Source of the DNA: Saprospiraceae bacterium
GTDB taxonomy: Bacteria; Bacteroidota; Bacteroidia; Chitinophagales; Saprospiraceae
Length of the DNA stretch: 49,454 bases
Direction of reading: 5' to 3'
Assembly (NCBI GenBank): GCA_027488855.1
Contig: JAIYAV010000260.1
Location: forward strand, 1 to 49,454
The notes beneath the pieces were generated by a model. The model did not search any database. It was not told where the DNA came from and saw nothing but the letters and a program-made list of their open reading frames with translations. A program made the translations under genes and the position numbers. Numbering within the stretch: the stretch's first letter is position 1; each line of letters opens with the position of its first letter. This document shows, piece after piece, positions 8,044-16,499 of this stretch.

Positions 8044-8146
8044 AAAAAATAAATTGTTCATCCTGCCAAAGGATTAGATAAGTAAACGGTTCATTTCAAG
8101 TGCTTTATCTAATCCTTTGGCTTAAGAAAAATGAACATTTATTTTT
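8044..8146. repeat. Two-tier concentric inverted repeat upstream of pyrR
   Basis: The inner arms are perfect 16-mers, CCAAAGGATTAGATAA (8066-8081) and its complement at 8105-8120. The outer arms AAAAATAAATTGTTCAT (8045-8061) and ATGAACATTTATTTTT (8131-8146) differ by one inserted T. Short unpaired segments separate the tiers. The element lies 60 bp ahead of the pyrR start, in the gap before the next gene at 8343. It could terminate read-through from the genes to the right or shape the pyr leader. No ORF is seen in it, and I find nothing recognisable in 8147-8342 beyond G/T-rich sequence. Confidence 0.8.
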
Positions 8147-8342
8147 GGCCAACTACTTGTGAAGAAGAGGAGGAGCGGTCCATATTCCGGACGGTTTACT
8201 GGGTTTAGTGGTTTCGGTTTAGTTTTACCGGACAGCGGGACCTGCTCACTTTGTTTCCTCTAGGACAGTGTTCTATTGAGGACAGTACAAAGGTAGGGGG
8301 TGGGGATGGGATGGGGTAGCACCAGTTCTGGTGGTTTTGGGG

Positions 8343-9056
8343 TTATTTTTCATCGGGTAGCGTGATGAAGCGGGTGTAGGGGGCGTGGTAGAAACCAATG
8401 GCCATGAGGATTTGACCGATGATGAGGAAGCCGTTTTTTAGAGAAGATAAGGTGGTGAATAGAGAATAATTTTCTTTGTGTACAACATCGCCAACCATAA
8501 AGAGGAAAATACCGATGATGTGCGGAATCATCAAGCCAAGGCTAATCCAGGCATAAGGATTTTTGTATAGCGGTAATGAAAGGTTTGATTTAAATAGAAA
8601 AAAAAGATAGTAGGCTGCCAATACAAAAATAAAGATTGCATCTGCCGCAGGATTGAATTTACCATAAACTTTGTGCCCTTCAATGAATAAATAATTCAAT
8701 ACGCAGACCAGCAACAACAAGTATGAAATCCAATGAACAATCCTTCCTTGATGGTTTTTTCCAAGCAACAAGGTGTAAAACCACCCCAAGAATATAAAAT
8801 CTAAAACATAATACAATATGCCGATGAAACTCGTGTCCTGAATATCAAAATACTTGAAATACACTTCTAATGAAGCATAGTATTTACTCGCATACCACAG
8901 GAAAAATTGCTCAGAAACATTGACCACTAGTGAGAGTACGCAGTACATTAGAAAAATGCGCAAAGGTTTATTTAAATCCTTGCGCTTTAAGGCCGCAATA
9001 ATGATGGGTAGGCAAGTAGCTGCTACTGTAATTCTTGCAATTATGACTAAGTTCAT
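8343..9056 (-). CDS. Seven-helix-like integral membrane protein, unknown
   Basis: 237 residues with about seven strongly hydrophobic segments, beginning at the N terminus (MNLVIIARITVAATCLPIII) and separated by short basic loops such as ALKRKDLNKP. I recognise no family. The layout resembles small sensor-type membrane proteins found beside two-component systems in Bacteroidetes, but no enzymatic motif is visible. It is the last gene of a minus-strand cluster containing a sensor kinase, response regulator, exported protease and a 166-residue unknown, and it is separated from that unknown by a strong hairpin (9090-9128). Confidence 0.75.
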   Translation of the reverse strand: MNLVIIARITVAATCLPIIIAALKRKDLNKPLRIFLMYCVLSLVVNVSEQFFLWYASKYYASLEVYFKYFDIQDTSFIGILYYVLDFIFLGWFYTLLLGKNHQGRIVHWISYLLLLVCVLNYLFIEGHKVYGKFNPAADAIFIFVLAAYYLFFLFKSNLSLPLYKNPYAWISLGLMIPHIIGIFLFMVGDVVHKENYSLFTTLSSLKNGFLIIGQILMAIGFYHAPYTRFITLPDEK

Positions 9057-9089
9057 CTTGGGAAGGTTTTATAGGGTCAAAGGGAAAAG

Positions 9090-9128
9090 TTGTCCTGAAT
9101 TTGGCAATTGATTGCAAATTCAGGACAA
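9090..9128 (-). terminator. Hairpin downstream of the 166-residue protein gene
   Basis: Perfect 14-bp arms TTGTCCTGAATTTG (9090-9103) and CAAATTCAGGACAA (9115-9128) surround an 11-nt loop. It sits 15 bp after the stop of the minus-strand gene at 9144 and ahead of the gene starting at 9056. It lacks a long T tract, so it could act as a partial terminator or an RNA-stabilising stem. Confidence 0.5.
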
Positions 9129-9143
9129 TTGGAAAGGATGGAG

Positions 9144-9644
9144 TTACGGTGAAGGGATTTTGTAGCCCGTGCTGGCACCTTGGCCACCGCCGCCAATAGG
9201 ACCTTTGACTACCAGGGAACCTATGCAAATAAATGCATAGTAAGATGTCGTGTTTTCCACAACTTGCTTGCCGATACGTCCAATTATCAGCATCTCATTC
9301 TCCTTAATTTCACCGCCTCCTTTCCGCAAGTCGTCAAAATTAGATTCACTTAGAACATAGTAGTTTGTTGCAGGCTGAACGGTAGGCATGACAAGAACAC
9401 TTTCTAAAGACTCGTCATAAGCAACCCACTGAGCGTCTACAAGTGCTGGCGAGGAAATATCTGTAACTTTTAATGCCACTTCTGAAGACGGATAGGCATT
9501 AATAAGTTGCTTGAGTTTCCAAAGTGTGATTGGAAACGTCTTTTCCTGTTTTGGATCTGACCAATAACTATCGATCGAACCCTGAATAGCTGTGTAATCA
9601 CCTACTGTTTTTTGGCCACCACTGGTCTTGAAAATTTTAGCCAT
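9144..9644 (-). CDS. Unknown 166-residue protein
   Basis: A compact protein beginning MAKIFKTSGGQKTVGDYTA, with no signal peptide and a glycine-rich tail (GPIGGGGQGASTGYKIPSP). Residues about 40-140 alternate hydrophobic and polar stretches suggestive of an alpha/beta fold. I recognise no family. It follows the exported C70-like protease by 42 bp on the same strand, so it may be the protease's substrate, inhibitor or partner; that is inference from adjacency. The lack of a visible export signal argues that any extracellular role would need another route. Confidence 0.7.
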   Translation of the reverse strand: MAKIFKTSGGQKTVGDYTAIQGSIDSYWSDPKQEKTFPITLWKLKQLINAYPSSEVALKVTDISSPALVDAQWVAYDESLESVLVMPTVQPATNYYVLSESNFDDLRKGGGEIKENEMLIIGRIGKQVVENTTSYYAFICIGSLVVKGPIGGGGQGASTGYKIPSP

Positions 9645-9686
9645 ATTTAAGTGTTTTTAAATTGTGAAGTTTACCTTGGATTGTCA

Positions 9687-11267
9687 TCATTTTGGGGATA
9701 TACCTTTCCCTGATGTATTGAGGTATCTAACACCCTTACGGCGATACTCAAAGTTTCGTCTGTATTGCTTTAAATATACATTCGTAACTTTTCTCAAATC
9801 GCCAATCACTATTTTTTCAGGTTTAGCTTCACCTCTAAGCAGATCAAGTTTAGGATAGTCCTCAGCTGGAGACATATAATTGCTTCCTTTATAGCTAAAG
9901 GCATAAAATTCATATTGAAATGGAGGAACTTTAATCAATTCATAAGTGTAGCTATTCCGAATTGAATCGGGGCCTTGATTATTACTCAGCACAATATTTT
10001 CTTGACCCACTTTAACTGCTATTTTATTTTTCAATAATGTAAAATTGGCAATTTTCTTTAAGTGCCACATCCCTTTTCTATCTTTCTGAAACGTGCTAAC
10101 TATATTGGAATCAACGCTCCCCGAAACGACATCAATAACTTCTTCACGATGATCAAGGGCTTTTGAAATTTTGTGTGGAACATGAAAAATGAAACACTTG
10201 CCTAGTTGATCTAATGACAAATATTTTACTGTGCCACCAAAATAATTTCGTTTTCCAAGAATGGATTGTAAGCCCTGCTCATTGATTCTGTTTTCCAGGA
10301 ACCCCGCGATATTACCCGCATTTTTACTCAATATTGATGCCAATCGAGTGTTTTTAAGTGTATCCTTAGTATCTACTATTTCTGAACCGCCAACACCTGT
10401 TCTGGTTGCCCTTAAAGACCTTAAGCCAATCGGGAGATCTGTCAAATCAGTTGTGAAACACGGACTTGAACCTGGATTTATTCCTTCAAGTGCATTATTT
10501 ATCACTGTGCACGAAGCGCAGTTATCATCAGGAGCTGGATGCACCGTACTGGGGCGAATATCTCCTACAATAGCCCAAACATGCTCTACATTGACTGCAA
10601 AATCAGCATTAGAATTGCCTCCTTGAAAATTAGCATAAGGAATAAACAATTCGTTTTCACCTTGATCGCACAAATGCCAAGGGTCATTTGCTATTAAGAA
10701 TTTTGAAGAGCTATTTTCGTAATACCCTTTTATTGCTACAGCATGATCAGCATTGATTCCTGTTGCATCCAAGGGATCAATAAACGCAATAAAAGGTCGG
10801 CATGCATCTATTTGGTTTTTCAATCTCATCCAGGGAATTGGGGATGTGCCAACATTTACTTCCTGACTAGATAAGAAATTGAGAGAACTAAACACCCGGT
10901 CTAAGTAGTCTATTCTAATAGTAGTTTCTGTTGAAAAATCAATAGAGAAAGAGCAATCAGAATAAATATTTGCTACAGGTACAGAAATATTTCCATCACA
11001 AGACTCACAATCAAATTTAGCCGGCCCCCAACCGCGTATTTTACTACTATATTGTTTGATAATATCAGCTTGTAATGGTGAAGCTCCAACTGCGGGGTGA
11101 TGAAAATTCATTACCATCTCCATGGCAGCAGCCCAACACCAGGTATCCATTAATTGGTAACGATAACGTAAATGTAGTTCTTTATAGGGCTGCCCATGTA
11201 GAGGTGTACCAATGGATATTAGCATCATGCTAACTATAATTGAAACTACTAGAATTCCTTTGCTCAT
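9687..11267 (-). CDS. Exported papain-like (C70/C39-like) cysteine protease with large unknown C-terminal region
   Basis: 526 residues. A signal peptide covers about 1-25. The protease-like domain spans about 30-215: QLMDTWCWAAAMEMVMNFH carries the oxyanion Gln38 and nucleophile Cys44, the His lies in GINADHAVAIKGYY (near residue 176), and the Asn/Asp in FLIANDPWH about 20 residues later. This matches peptidase family C70 (AvrRpt2-like, PF12385). A CxxC pair (FDCESCDGN, with another in NCASCTV) could be metal-binding or disulfide. The remaining 300 residues have no family I can name. It lies 10 bp downstream of the response regulator gene, and the pair forms a minus-strand cluster with the sensor kinase, so it may be an effector of that signalling system. 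Confidence 0.75.
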   Translation of the reverse strand: MSKGILVVSIIVSMMLISIGTPLHGQPYKELHLRYRYQLMDTWCWAAAMEMVMNFHHPAVGASPLQADIIKQYSSKIRGWGPAKFDCESCDGNISVPVANIYSDCSFSIDFSTETTIRIDYLDRVFSSLNFLSSQEVNVGTSPIPWMRLKNQIDACRPFIAFIDPLDATGINADHAVAIKGYYENSSSKFLIANDPWHLCDQGENELFIPYANFQGGNSNADFAVNVEHVWAIVGDIRPSTVHPAPDDNCASCTVINNALEGINPGSSPCFTTDLTDLPIGLRSLRATRTGVGGSEIVDTKDTLKNTRLASILSKNAGNIAGFLENRINEQGLQSILGKRNYFGGTVKYLSLDQLGKCFIFHVPHKISKALDHREEVIDVVSGSVDSNIVSTFQKDRKGMWHLKKIANFTLLKNKIAVKVGQENIVLSNNQGPDSIRNSYTYELIKVPPFQYEFYAFSYKGSNYMSPAEDYPKLDLLRGEAKPEKIVIGDLRKVTNVYLKQYRRNFEYRRKGVRYLNTSGKGISPK

Positions 11268-11277
11268 TTTTTTTTGT

Positions 11278-11916
11278 TTATTTAGTCAACTTCGCTTCAA
11301 TCGCTTTCACAATTGCCTCCGACTTCGAGTTCACATGCAACTTCTCGTATACTTTCTTGACATGTGAATGCACCCCTTCATAACTGATGAACATGGCATT
11401 GGCAATCTCCTGGTATCTCTTTCCGTTCACCAAATGCTTCAATACCTCCAATTCTCTGGTGGTCAAGTTGCAAAAATCAGGGTCGGCTTTTAGCTCTTTT
11501 TCCTGAAAAAAGCGCGCCACCTTTCCTGCAATTGCTGGAGAAAAATAACCTCCGCCATGGTGTACATCCAAAATGGCGGTTTCAATTCTATCCAAAGAAT
11601 CACTTTTAAGGGCATAACCCCAGGCGCCTCGGCACAAGGCCACAAACAACCGATGATCATCCTCAAATTGAGTCTGAATCATCACTTTAGTGTCGGGACA
11701 TTCTGTTTTTATCAATTTGAGTGCATCCAAACCTGAAATCCCTGGCATTTCAATATCCATCAATACCACATCAGGTTGAAATGCTCTGATTTGGGTTACC
11801 GCTTTTGAGGCATCTGCAAATGATTTGGTCAAATGCACCTTTTCAGAGTCTTCGAAAAATAGCTCTAAGGCTTCCCTGAAATTTTTATTGTCTTCAAATA
11901 GTACTACTCGAACCAT
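11278..11916 (-). CDS. NarL/FixJ-family response regulator
   Basis: 212 residues from the Met at 11916 (MVRVVLFEDNKNFREALELF); an open extension to 11973 has no receiver-like sequence. The receiver domain (1-120) has the acidic pair ED, the phospho-acceptor Asp in VVLMDIEMPGISG and a conserved Lys in YALKSD. A LuxR-type helix-turn-helix occupies about 145-212 (LTTRELEVLKHLVNGKRYQE). It is a phosphorylation-controlled DNA-binding regulator. The cognate kinase gene lies 78 bp upstream and the protease gene 10 bp downstream on the same strand, so the protease may be its direct target. Confidence 0.93.
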   Translation of the reverse strand: MVRVVLFEDNKNFREALELFFEDSEKVHLTKSFADASKAVTQIRAFQPDVVLMDIEMPGISGLDALKLIKTECPDTKVMIQTQFEDDHRLFVALCRGAWGYALKSDSLDRIETAILDVHHGGGYFSPAIAGKVARFFQEKELKADPDFCNLTTRELEVLKHLVNGKRYQEIANAMFISYEGVHSHVKKVYEKLHVNSKSEAIVKAIEAKLTK

Positions 11917-11994
11917 AATTGTCTGCTTTGAGTTCCAAATGTATAAAGTTTCCCTTTTTTTTATCACCCCCAAAACTGGTGGTTTCTTACAAAT

Positions 11995-13119
11995 TCAGGA
12001 ATAAACCAAGATTCTAATTTGGGTGCCACTGCCGATTTTGGAATCAATAGCGATGTCCATAAACCCATCTTTAGCTAGTTGCATTAGATTTTTGATTCCA
12101 TTTCCCTTGTAGTTGGCTTTAGGATCAAACCCAATTCCATTTTCCTTCAGCTGTATCTCTATCCCCTCCTTACATCTTTGGATGTCAATGGATAAAGTAG
12201 TAGCTTTTGCATATTTAAACGTGTTGTTTAAAATTTCTTTAAGCAACAAGTAAAGCTTATTGATTCGGCCAACATCAATTCCTAAAAATTCTTCACCTGA
12301 AACTTTGTTATCAAAAAACAAGTCTATGCCCTGTACAATACAATTGTCATGTACATAATCATAAATGCCCATTAACATGACTTGAAGTGAATCTTTTTTA
12401 GGATCGACTAAATTGAAGACAAAGCGCAACTTCTTTTGAATATCATTTAGGATATTGAAAATCTTGCTTAAATTATCAAACATTTTAGGGTCTAGAGTAG
12501 AGAGTTTCTTACGCAATATCTCTAAACGCAATGCTACACTGCTCAAATCACCCCCAATATCATTATGCAATTGGTTGGTCCAATCACTACGGAGGTTGTG
12601 TACTTTCTCCTTATTCCTTGAATGGATTAATCCAACGAAATATAGAGATGCACCTAGTAATAGTAATAGATAAAAACAGAGTACAGGAATGAACCACCAC
12701 GATTTTAAGAATGAATTATTTACTGACAATTGGAGTTGTTCAGGTTTGGCATGTAAATATTGAGGGTGGACAGTAACTTTAAAAATATGATACCCTTTTT
12801 TTAGCTTGGACAGTGAAATATGGAAAGAATCGGTAACAAATTTAGCTTTTCCACCATTAAAGGTATACCTGTAAGTATAGTTTTGAGGAAGTGGGTTTAA
12901 AATGATTAATAGATTCTCAGAATCAACTAGATCAATTTTGTTGTTGTTGCTTGGGGAAAACAAACCATTTACCAAAACACTTTTGATGAGTGTATTTGGA
13001 GGCAAGGCATAAGCTGAAAAATAGAAAAACCCAAAAAGTAAGATTAATGAGGTTTTCAAAATGAGGATATTAACTAGGTTAAGTAAGCTTATCCAAACAA
13101 AAAACCAATTTCTCGACAA
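11995..13119 (-). CDS. HisKA_3-type sensor histidine kinase with extracytoplasmic Y_Y_Y-like domain
   Basis: Up to 374 residues. The 13119 start is TTG. A second TTG at 13059 gives a cleaner signal peptide (MKTSLILLFGFFYFSAYA) and may be the real one. An extracytoplasmic beta-domain resembling the Y_Y_Y motif (YRYTFNGGKAKFV ... LKKGYHIFKVTVH) is followed by one transmembrane helix, WWFIPVLCFYLLLLLGASLY. The dimerisation domain has the phospho-acceptor His in NQLHNDIGGDLSS (near residue 187). The ATPase domain has N-box LLKEILNNTFKYA, a G1 box with Glu in place of Asp (ENGIGFD) and G2 box GNGIKNL. It pairs with the NarL-type regulator downstream. It lacks the long seven-blade sensor of hybrid systems. 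Confidence 0.88.
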   Translation of the reverse strand: MSRNWFFVWISLLNLVNILILKTSLILLFGFFYFSAYALPPNTLIKSVLVNGLFSPSNNNKIDLVDSENLLIILNPLPQNYTYRYTFNGGKAKFVTDSFHISLSKLKKGYHIFKVTVHPQYLHAKPEQLQLSVNNSFLKSWWFIPVLCFYLLLLLGASLYFVGLIHSRNKEKVHNLRSDWTNQLHNDIGGDLSSVALRLEILRKKLSTLDPKMFDNLSKIFNILNDIQKKLRFVFNLVDPKKDSLQVMLMGIYDYVHDNCIVQGIDLFFDNKVSGEEFLGIDVGRINKLYLLLKEILNNTFKYAKATTLSIDIQRCKEGIEIQLKENGIGFDPKANYKGNGIKNLMQLAKDGFMDIAIDSKIGSGTQIRILVYS

Positions 13120-13264
13120 ACCTGAAACAACATATTTAATGATGAAAAAAATTGGTATAATCTGAATGGATGTCTACAAATGTCAAAATATTATCTTAGA
13201 CCTACAAATAAAACTACTATAATCTTTTCACTACAAAACAATTACGTTCCAGCCTGAATGTGTT

Positions 13265-13317
13265 TTTAAACAACATAGGGTAAATGGTAAGGCATCCTTT
13301 ACCCTATGTTGTTTAAA
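13265..13317 (-). terminator. 20-bp perfect hairpin after the Bax-inhibitor gene
   Basis: Arms TTTAAACAACATAGGGTAAA (13265-13284) and its exact complement (13298-13317) surround a 13-nt loop. It begins 16 bp past the stop of the minus-strand gene at 13334, and lies between that gene and the start of the kinase gene. The position suggests a terminator, although the T tract is short. The rest of 13120-13264 is A/T-rich and should hold the kinase promoter; I could not fix its boxes. Confidence 0.55.
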
Positions 13318-13333
13318 CCTCCTTATGAACCCA

Positions 13334-14044
13334 TCAATCATTCGACCGCCCAAACAACCTCAACAAGTACAAAAACAAATTAATAAAGTCCAGATACAAC
13401 GTCAGCGCGCCCATAATAGCTTCCTTATGATCCTCTTCCGTACCCTCATTCCCGATGATGTTCATTTCTTTGATCTTCTGGGTATCGTAAGCCGTCAAAC
13501 CTACAAAGATCAGGATACCTGCATAGGTAATGATCCAGTACATCATTGGATTGCGGAAAAAGATATTCACGGCTGAGGCAATCACCAAACCAATCAAAGC
13601 CATATAGAGCAGATTACCCGCCTTGGTCAGGTCCTGTTTGGTAAAATAGCCGTAAGCGCTCATTGCTGCAAAAGTCCCTCCCGTAATCAGGAAAGTACCC
13701 ACTATAGAGGCACCCGTGTACATGATAAAAATGCCCGACAAGGTCACCCCGTTGAGCACCGCATACAGCATGTATACCAGGGTAGCCGTAGCTGCTGACA
13801 TGCGCGTAACTGCTGCTGCCAAATAGCCCACCATCAATAATTCACCGATGACTAAGCCAAAAAAAATCAGCCTGTTGCCAAAGATCAGTTGGAGCATAGT
13901 TGGTGAACTCGCCACCAAATAAGCCACTGCACCCGTTAGTGCCAGCCCGATCGACATCCAGCCGTATACTTTGGTGATGAAACGCGCCTGTTCGGCTTCG
14001 ATGGATGCTTGCCTTTGATCGCCTACAAAAGGATATTGATTCAT
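13334..14044 (-). CDS. Bax inhibitor-1/YccA family membrane protein
   Basis: 236 residues with seven hydrophobic helices and a soluble N terminus of about 20 residues (MNQYPFVGDQRQASIEAEQA). Family-typical stretches are FITKVYGWMSIGLALTGAVA, ITGGTFAAMSAYGYFTKQDL and the C-terminal LTAYDTQKIKEM, whose acidic residue belongs to the pH-sensitive pair of BsYetJ-type channels. Members are proposed calcium-leak channels or FtsH-associated quality-control proteins. It lies alone between two hairpin-bearing gaps, so it is probably monocistronic. Confidence 0.93.
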   Translation of the reverse strand: MNQYPFVGDQRQASIEAEQARFITKVYGWMSIGLALTGAVAYLVASSPTMLQLIFGNRLIFFGLVIGELLMVGYLAAAVTRMSAATATLVYMLYAVLNGVTLSGIFIMYTGASIVGTFLITGGTFAAMSAYGYFTKQDLTKAGNLLYMALIGLVIASAVNIFFRNPMMYWIITYAGILIFVGLTAYDTQKIKEMNIIGNEGTEEDHKEAIMGALTLYLDFINLFLYLLRLFGRSND

Positions 14045-14127
14045 TTTTAATTGGGTTTTTGTTTAAAAAAGATACCGATTGAAAAACAAGTTTAAGCATA
14101 GTTTTGGTTCCACACAAATAAATTTGA

Positions 14128-15810
14128 TTATGGCTTGTAACTATCCTTCAAACCCACCGTGAGGTTGAATACAGGTCGTTCTGGCGTACTATCCTGATCC
14201 GCACAGAAATACCCCATGCGCAAGAATTGGAAACTGTCGCCAGTTTTGGCCTGGGCCAGACTGGGCTCCAATTTAGCATTTGGGATGACTTTAAGGGAGT
14301 CGGGGTTCACAAACTCCAGGTAATCGCGGTCTTCGTGATTGGTCGGTTCTGGATCTGTGAACAATTTATCGTACATGCGCACTTCGCCATCCACGGCCTG
14401 AGCGATCGATACCCAGTGCAACACCCCTTTGGCTTTGAGGCCGGAAGTATCGGAACCCGAGCGGCTGTCCGGGAAGTAAGTACAATGCAACTCAGTAATC
14501 TGACCCGTAGCTGGATCTTTTTGTACGGCGTCACACTGGATGATGTACGCACCTTTCAGGCGCACCATTCCACCGGGGGCCAGGCGGAAAAATTTCTTAG
14601 GCGCATCTTCCATAAAATCTTCCTGCTCGATGTAAATCTCGCGAGAAAAAGGAATGGTCCGGTGACCTGCATTCGGATCCTCGGGATTGTTCTCCAATTC
14701 CATCTGCTCCACTTGCCCTTCGGGGTAATTGGTGATGACCACTTTGAGGGGATCGAGCACAGCCATGGCGCGGGTAGCGGTTTGGTTCAGGATTTCGCGT
14801 ACGGAGAATTCCAGCAAACCGTATTCAATGGTATTGTCGCGTTTGGCAACTCCGGCGCGTTCGCAGAAATTGATGATGCCTTGCGCTGGATAACCCCGGC
14901 GACGCATGCCCGAAATGGTAGGCATCCGTGGATCGTCCCAACTGGTCACATGCCCTTCTGTCACCAACTTGAGCAGTTTGCGCTTGCTGGTGATCAGGTA
15001 CGCCACGTTCATCCGGGCAAACTCGATCTGGCGGCTGGGGAAGATGCCCAGTTTTTCGATGTACCACTCGTACAACGGGCGGTGGTGGATGAATTCCAGC
15101 GAACACAAGGAATGCGTGATGCCTTCGATCGAATCACTTTGCCCGTGAGCGAAGTCGTACATCGGGTAGATGCACCACTGATCGCCAGTGCGGTGGTGGT
15201 GGGCGTGTTTGATGCGGTACATGATGGGGTCGCGCAGGTGCATATTGGGCGAACTCAGGTCACCCATAGTGCGCAGTACGCGGGCACCATCGGGGAATTC
15301 CCCGTTTTTCATGCGTTCAAACAAGTCCAGGTTTTCTTCAATGGATCGACTGCGGTAGGGACTTGCTTGTCCGGGAACGGCGGGATTCCCTTTCTGTACC
15401 TCAATTTCTTCCTTGGTGGAATCGTCGACGTAGGCCAGGCCTTTTTTGATCAGCTCAACGGCATATGCGTAGAGTTGGGGGAAATAATCGGAGGCAAAAC
15501 ACTCATTGTCCCACTCGGCACCCAACCAACGTACATCGGCACGAATGCTGTCGACATACTCTACATCTTCCGTAACGGGGTTGGTATCGTCAAAACGCAG
15601 GTTGAATTTGCCCTGGAAACGTTGGGCAATGCCATAATTAACCGTGATGGCCTTCGCGTGGCCGATATGGAGGTAGCCATTGGGCTCTGGTGGGAAACGG
15701 GTGTGAATCCGGCCAGCGTGTTTGCCATTGGCAATGTCTTCTTCAATGATTTGCTCGATAAAATTCAGTGAACGTTCTTCTTTTTCAAGCAATGGTTTGT
15801 CGGCACTCAT
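14128..15810 (-). CDS. glnS: Glutaminyl-tRNA synthetase
   Basis: 560 residues, typical of bacterial GlnRS. Class I signature PEPNGYLHIGHAKAI lies at residues about 41-55, and the KMSKS-equivalent ITSKRKLLKL near 270. GlnRS-specific sequence includes FDDTNPVTEDVEYVDSI and IYPMYDFAHGQSD, and the beta-barrel anticodon domain follows to the C terminus. It charges tRNA-Gln directly, so this organism does not rely solely on the GatCAB amidotransferase route for glutamine. The upstream gap (15811-16499) holds a 579-bp concentric palindrome, and a TACCTTTG box at 15916-15909 on the minus strand inside it is a possible -7 element. Confidence 0.97.
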   Translation of the reverse strand: MSADKPLLEKEERSLNFIEQIIEEDIANGKHAGRIHTRFPPEPNGYLHIGHAKAITVNYGIAQRFQGKFNLRFDDTNPVTEDVEYVDSIRADVRWLGAEWDNECFASDYFPQLYAYAVELIKKGLAYVDDSTKEEIEVQKGNPAVPGQASPYRSRSIEENLDLFERMKNGEFPDGARVLRTMGDLSSPNMHLRDPIMYRIKHAHHHRTGDQWCIYPMYDFAHGQSDSIEGITHSLCSLEFIHHRPLYEWYIEKLGIFPSRQIEFARMNVAYLITSKRKLLKLVTEGHVTSWDDPRMPTISGMRRRGYPAQGIINFCERAGVAKRDNTIEYGLLEFSVREILNQTATRAMAVLDPLKVVITNYPEGQVEQMELENNPEDPNAGHRTIPFSREIYIEQEDFMEDAPKKFFRLAPGGMVRLKGAYIIQCDAVQKDPATGQITELHCTYFPDSRSGSDTSGLKAKGVLHWVSIAQAVDGEVRMYDKLFTDPEPTNHEDRDYLEFVNPDSLKVIPNAKLEPSLAQAKTGDSFQFLRMGYFCADQDSTPERPVFNLTVGLKDSYKP

Positions 15811-15852
15811 ATTTGTTTGGTTGTAGGGACGCGAGGATGAAGTTTTTTTTGC

Positions 15853-16431
15853 AATACTCGTTCTTTAGGCACTGGCGTATGAATTGCCTCCAGCTTTAGC
15901 TGGTGGGACAAAGGTAAAATCTTGAATGGGCTTTAGCCCTATTTTATTGACTTAAGGGAAAAGGTGCATTCAGTGCAGCATTGTGCTGAGGCCTACCAAC
16001 CCCCGACCCCTAAAGGTAGGGTCGATTGGCTCTGTTTTTTCGCGCAACGGGAGCCCCGCTAGGGGAGCAATATGGGTAGAAAACAACGGCCCCGATGTTT
16101 TCCCGAGTCCCGTAGGGACGTGATGTGGGTATCATAGCCATCTAAATACCCACATCACGTCCCTACGGGACTCGGGAAACCCCGGAAATCACGAGTTACT
16201 ACCCATATCACGCCCCTAGCGGGGCTTAAATCGTTGCTCACACCAGAACCAATCGGCCCTGCCTTTAGGGGTCGGGGGTTCTGAGACAAAAGCACACTAC
16301 CAAATTCAACGCAAAAATCCTAAAGTCAATGACATAGGGCTGAAGCCCAAAACTAGCGCTCAATGCTTATCCACCAGCTGAAGCTGGAGGCAATTCAAGG
16401 GCTTCTAGCCTAAGATTTAAGAACGAGTATT
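15853..16431. repeat. 579-bp concentric palindrome built of nested REP-like units (family B)
   Basis: Six arm pairs occur in mirror order. The outermost is 15853-15865 against 16419-16431 (13 bp perfect). Next is 15881-15906 against 16371-16396 (25 of 26). Third is 15928-15954 against 16321-16348, containing GGGCTTTAGCCC and GGGCTGAAGCCC. Fourth is 15999-16029 against 16249-16279 (29 of 31). Fifth is 16052-16078 against 16200-16226 (24 of 27). The innermost is 16100-16132 against 16146-16178 (33 bp perfect) around a 13-nt loop. Most units are themselves short palindromes, for example AGCCCCGCTAGGGGAGC and GTCCCGTAGGGAC. It occupies the gap between argS and glnS. No ORF of note is inside. Confidence 0.92.
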
Positions 16432-16499
16432 TCAAAAAACTTCTTGATCGCGTCTAATTCAAAGTTATTTCTCTAAACAGAGTCGCAATTAATTGCGCT

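Noticed and set aside
8147..8342. A gene or RNA in the gap before the membrane protein at 8343
   Set aside because: No ORF with recognisable sequence and no convincing folded RNA; only G/T-rich sequence.
14227..15771. A 514-codon open frame on the plus strand opposite glnS, and similar long antisense frames at 969-1892 and 16611-17597
   Set aside because: They lie fully antisense to strongly recognised genes (glnS, propeller/cytochrome, argS), translate to unrecognised Gly/His/Phe-rich sequence, and follow the codon bias of the opposite strand.
15853..16431. Reading the concentric palindrome as an insertion sequence or a RAYT-mobilised unit
   Set aside because: No transposase ORF is inside or nearby and no target-site duplication is evident; only the repeat structure itself is supported.
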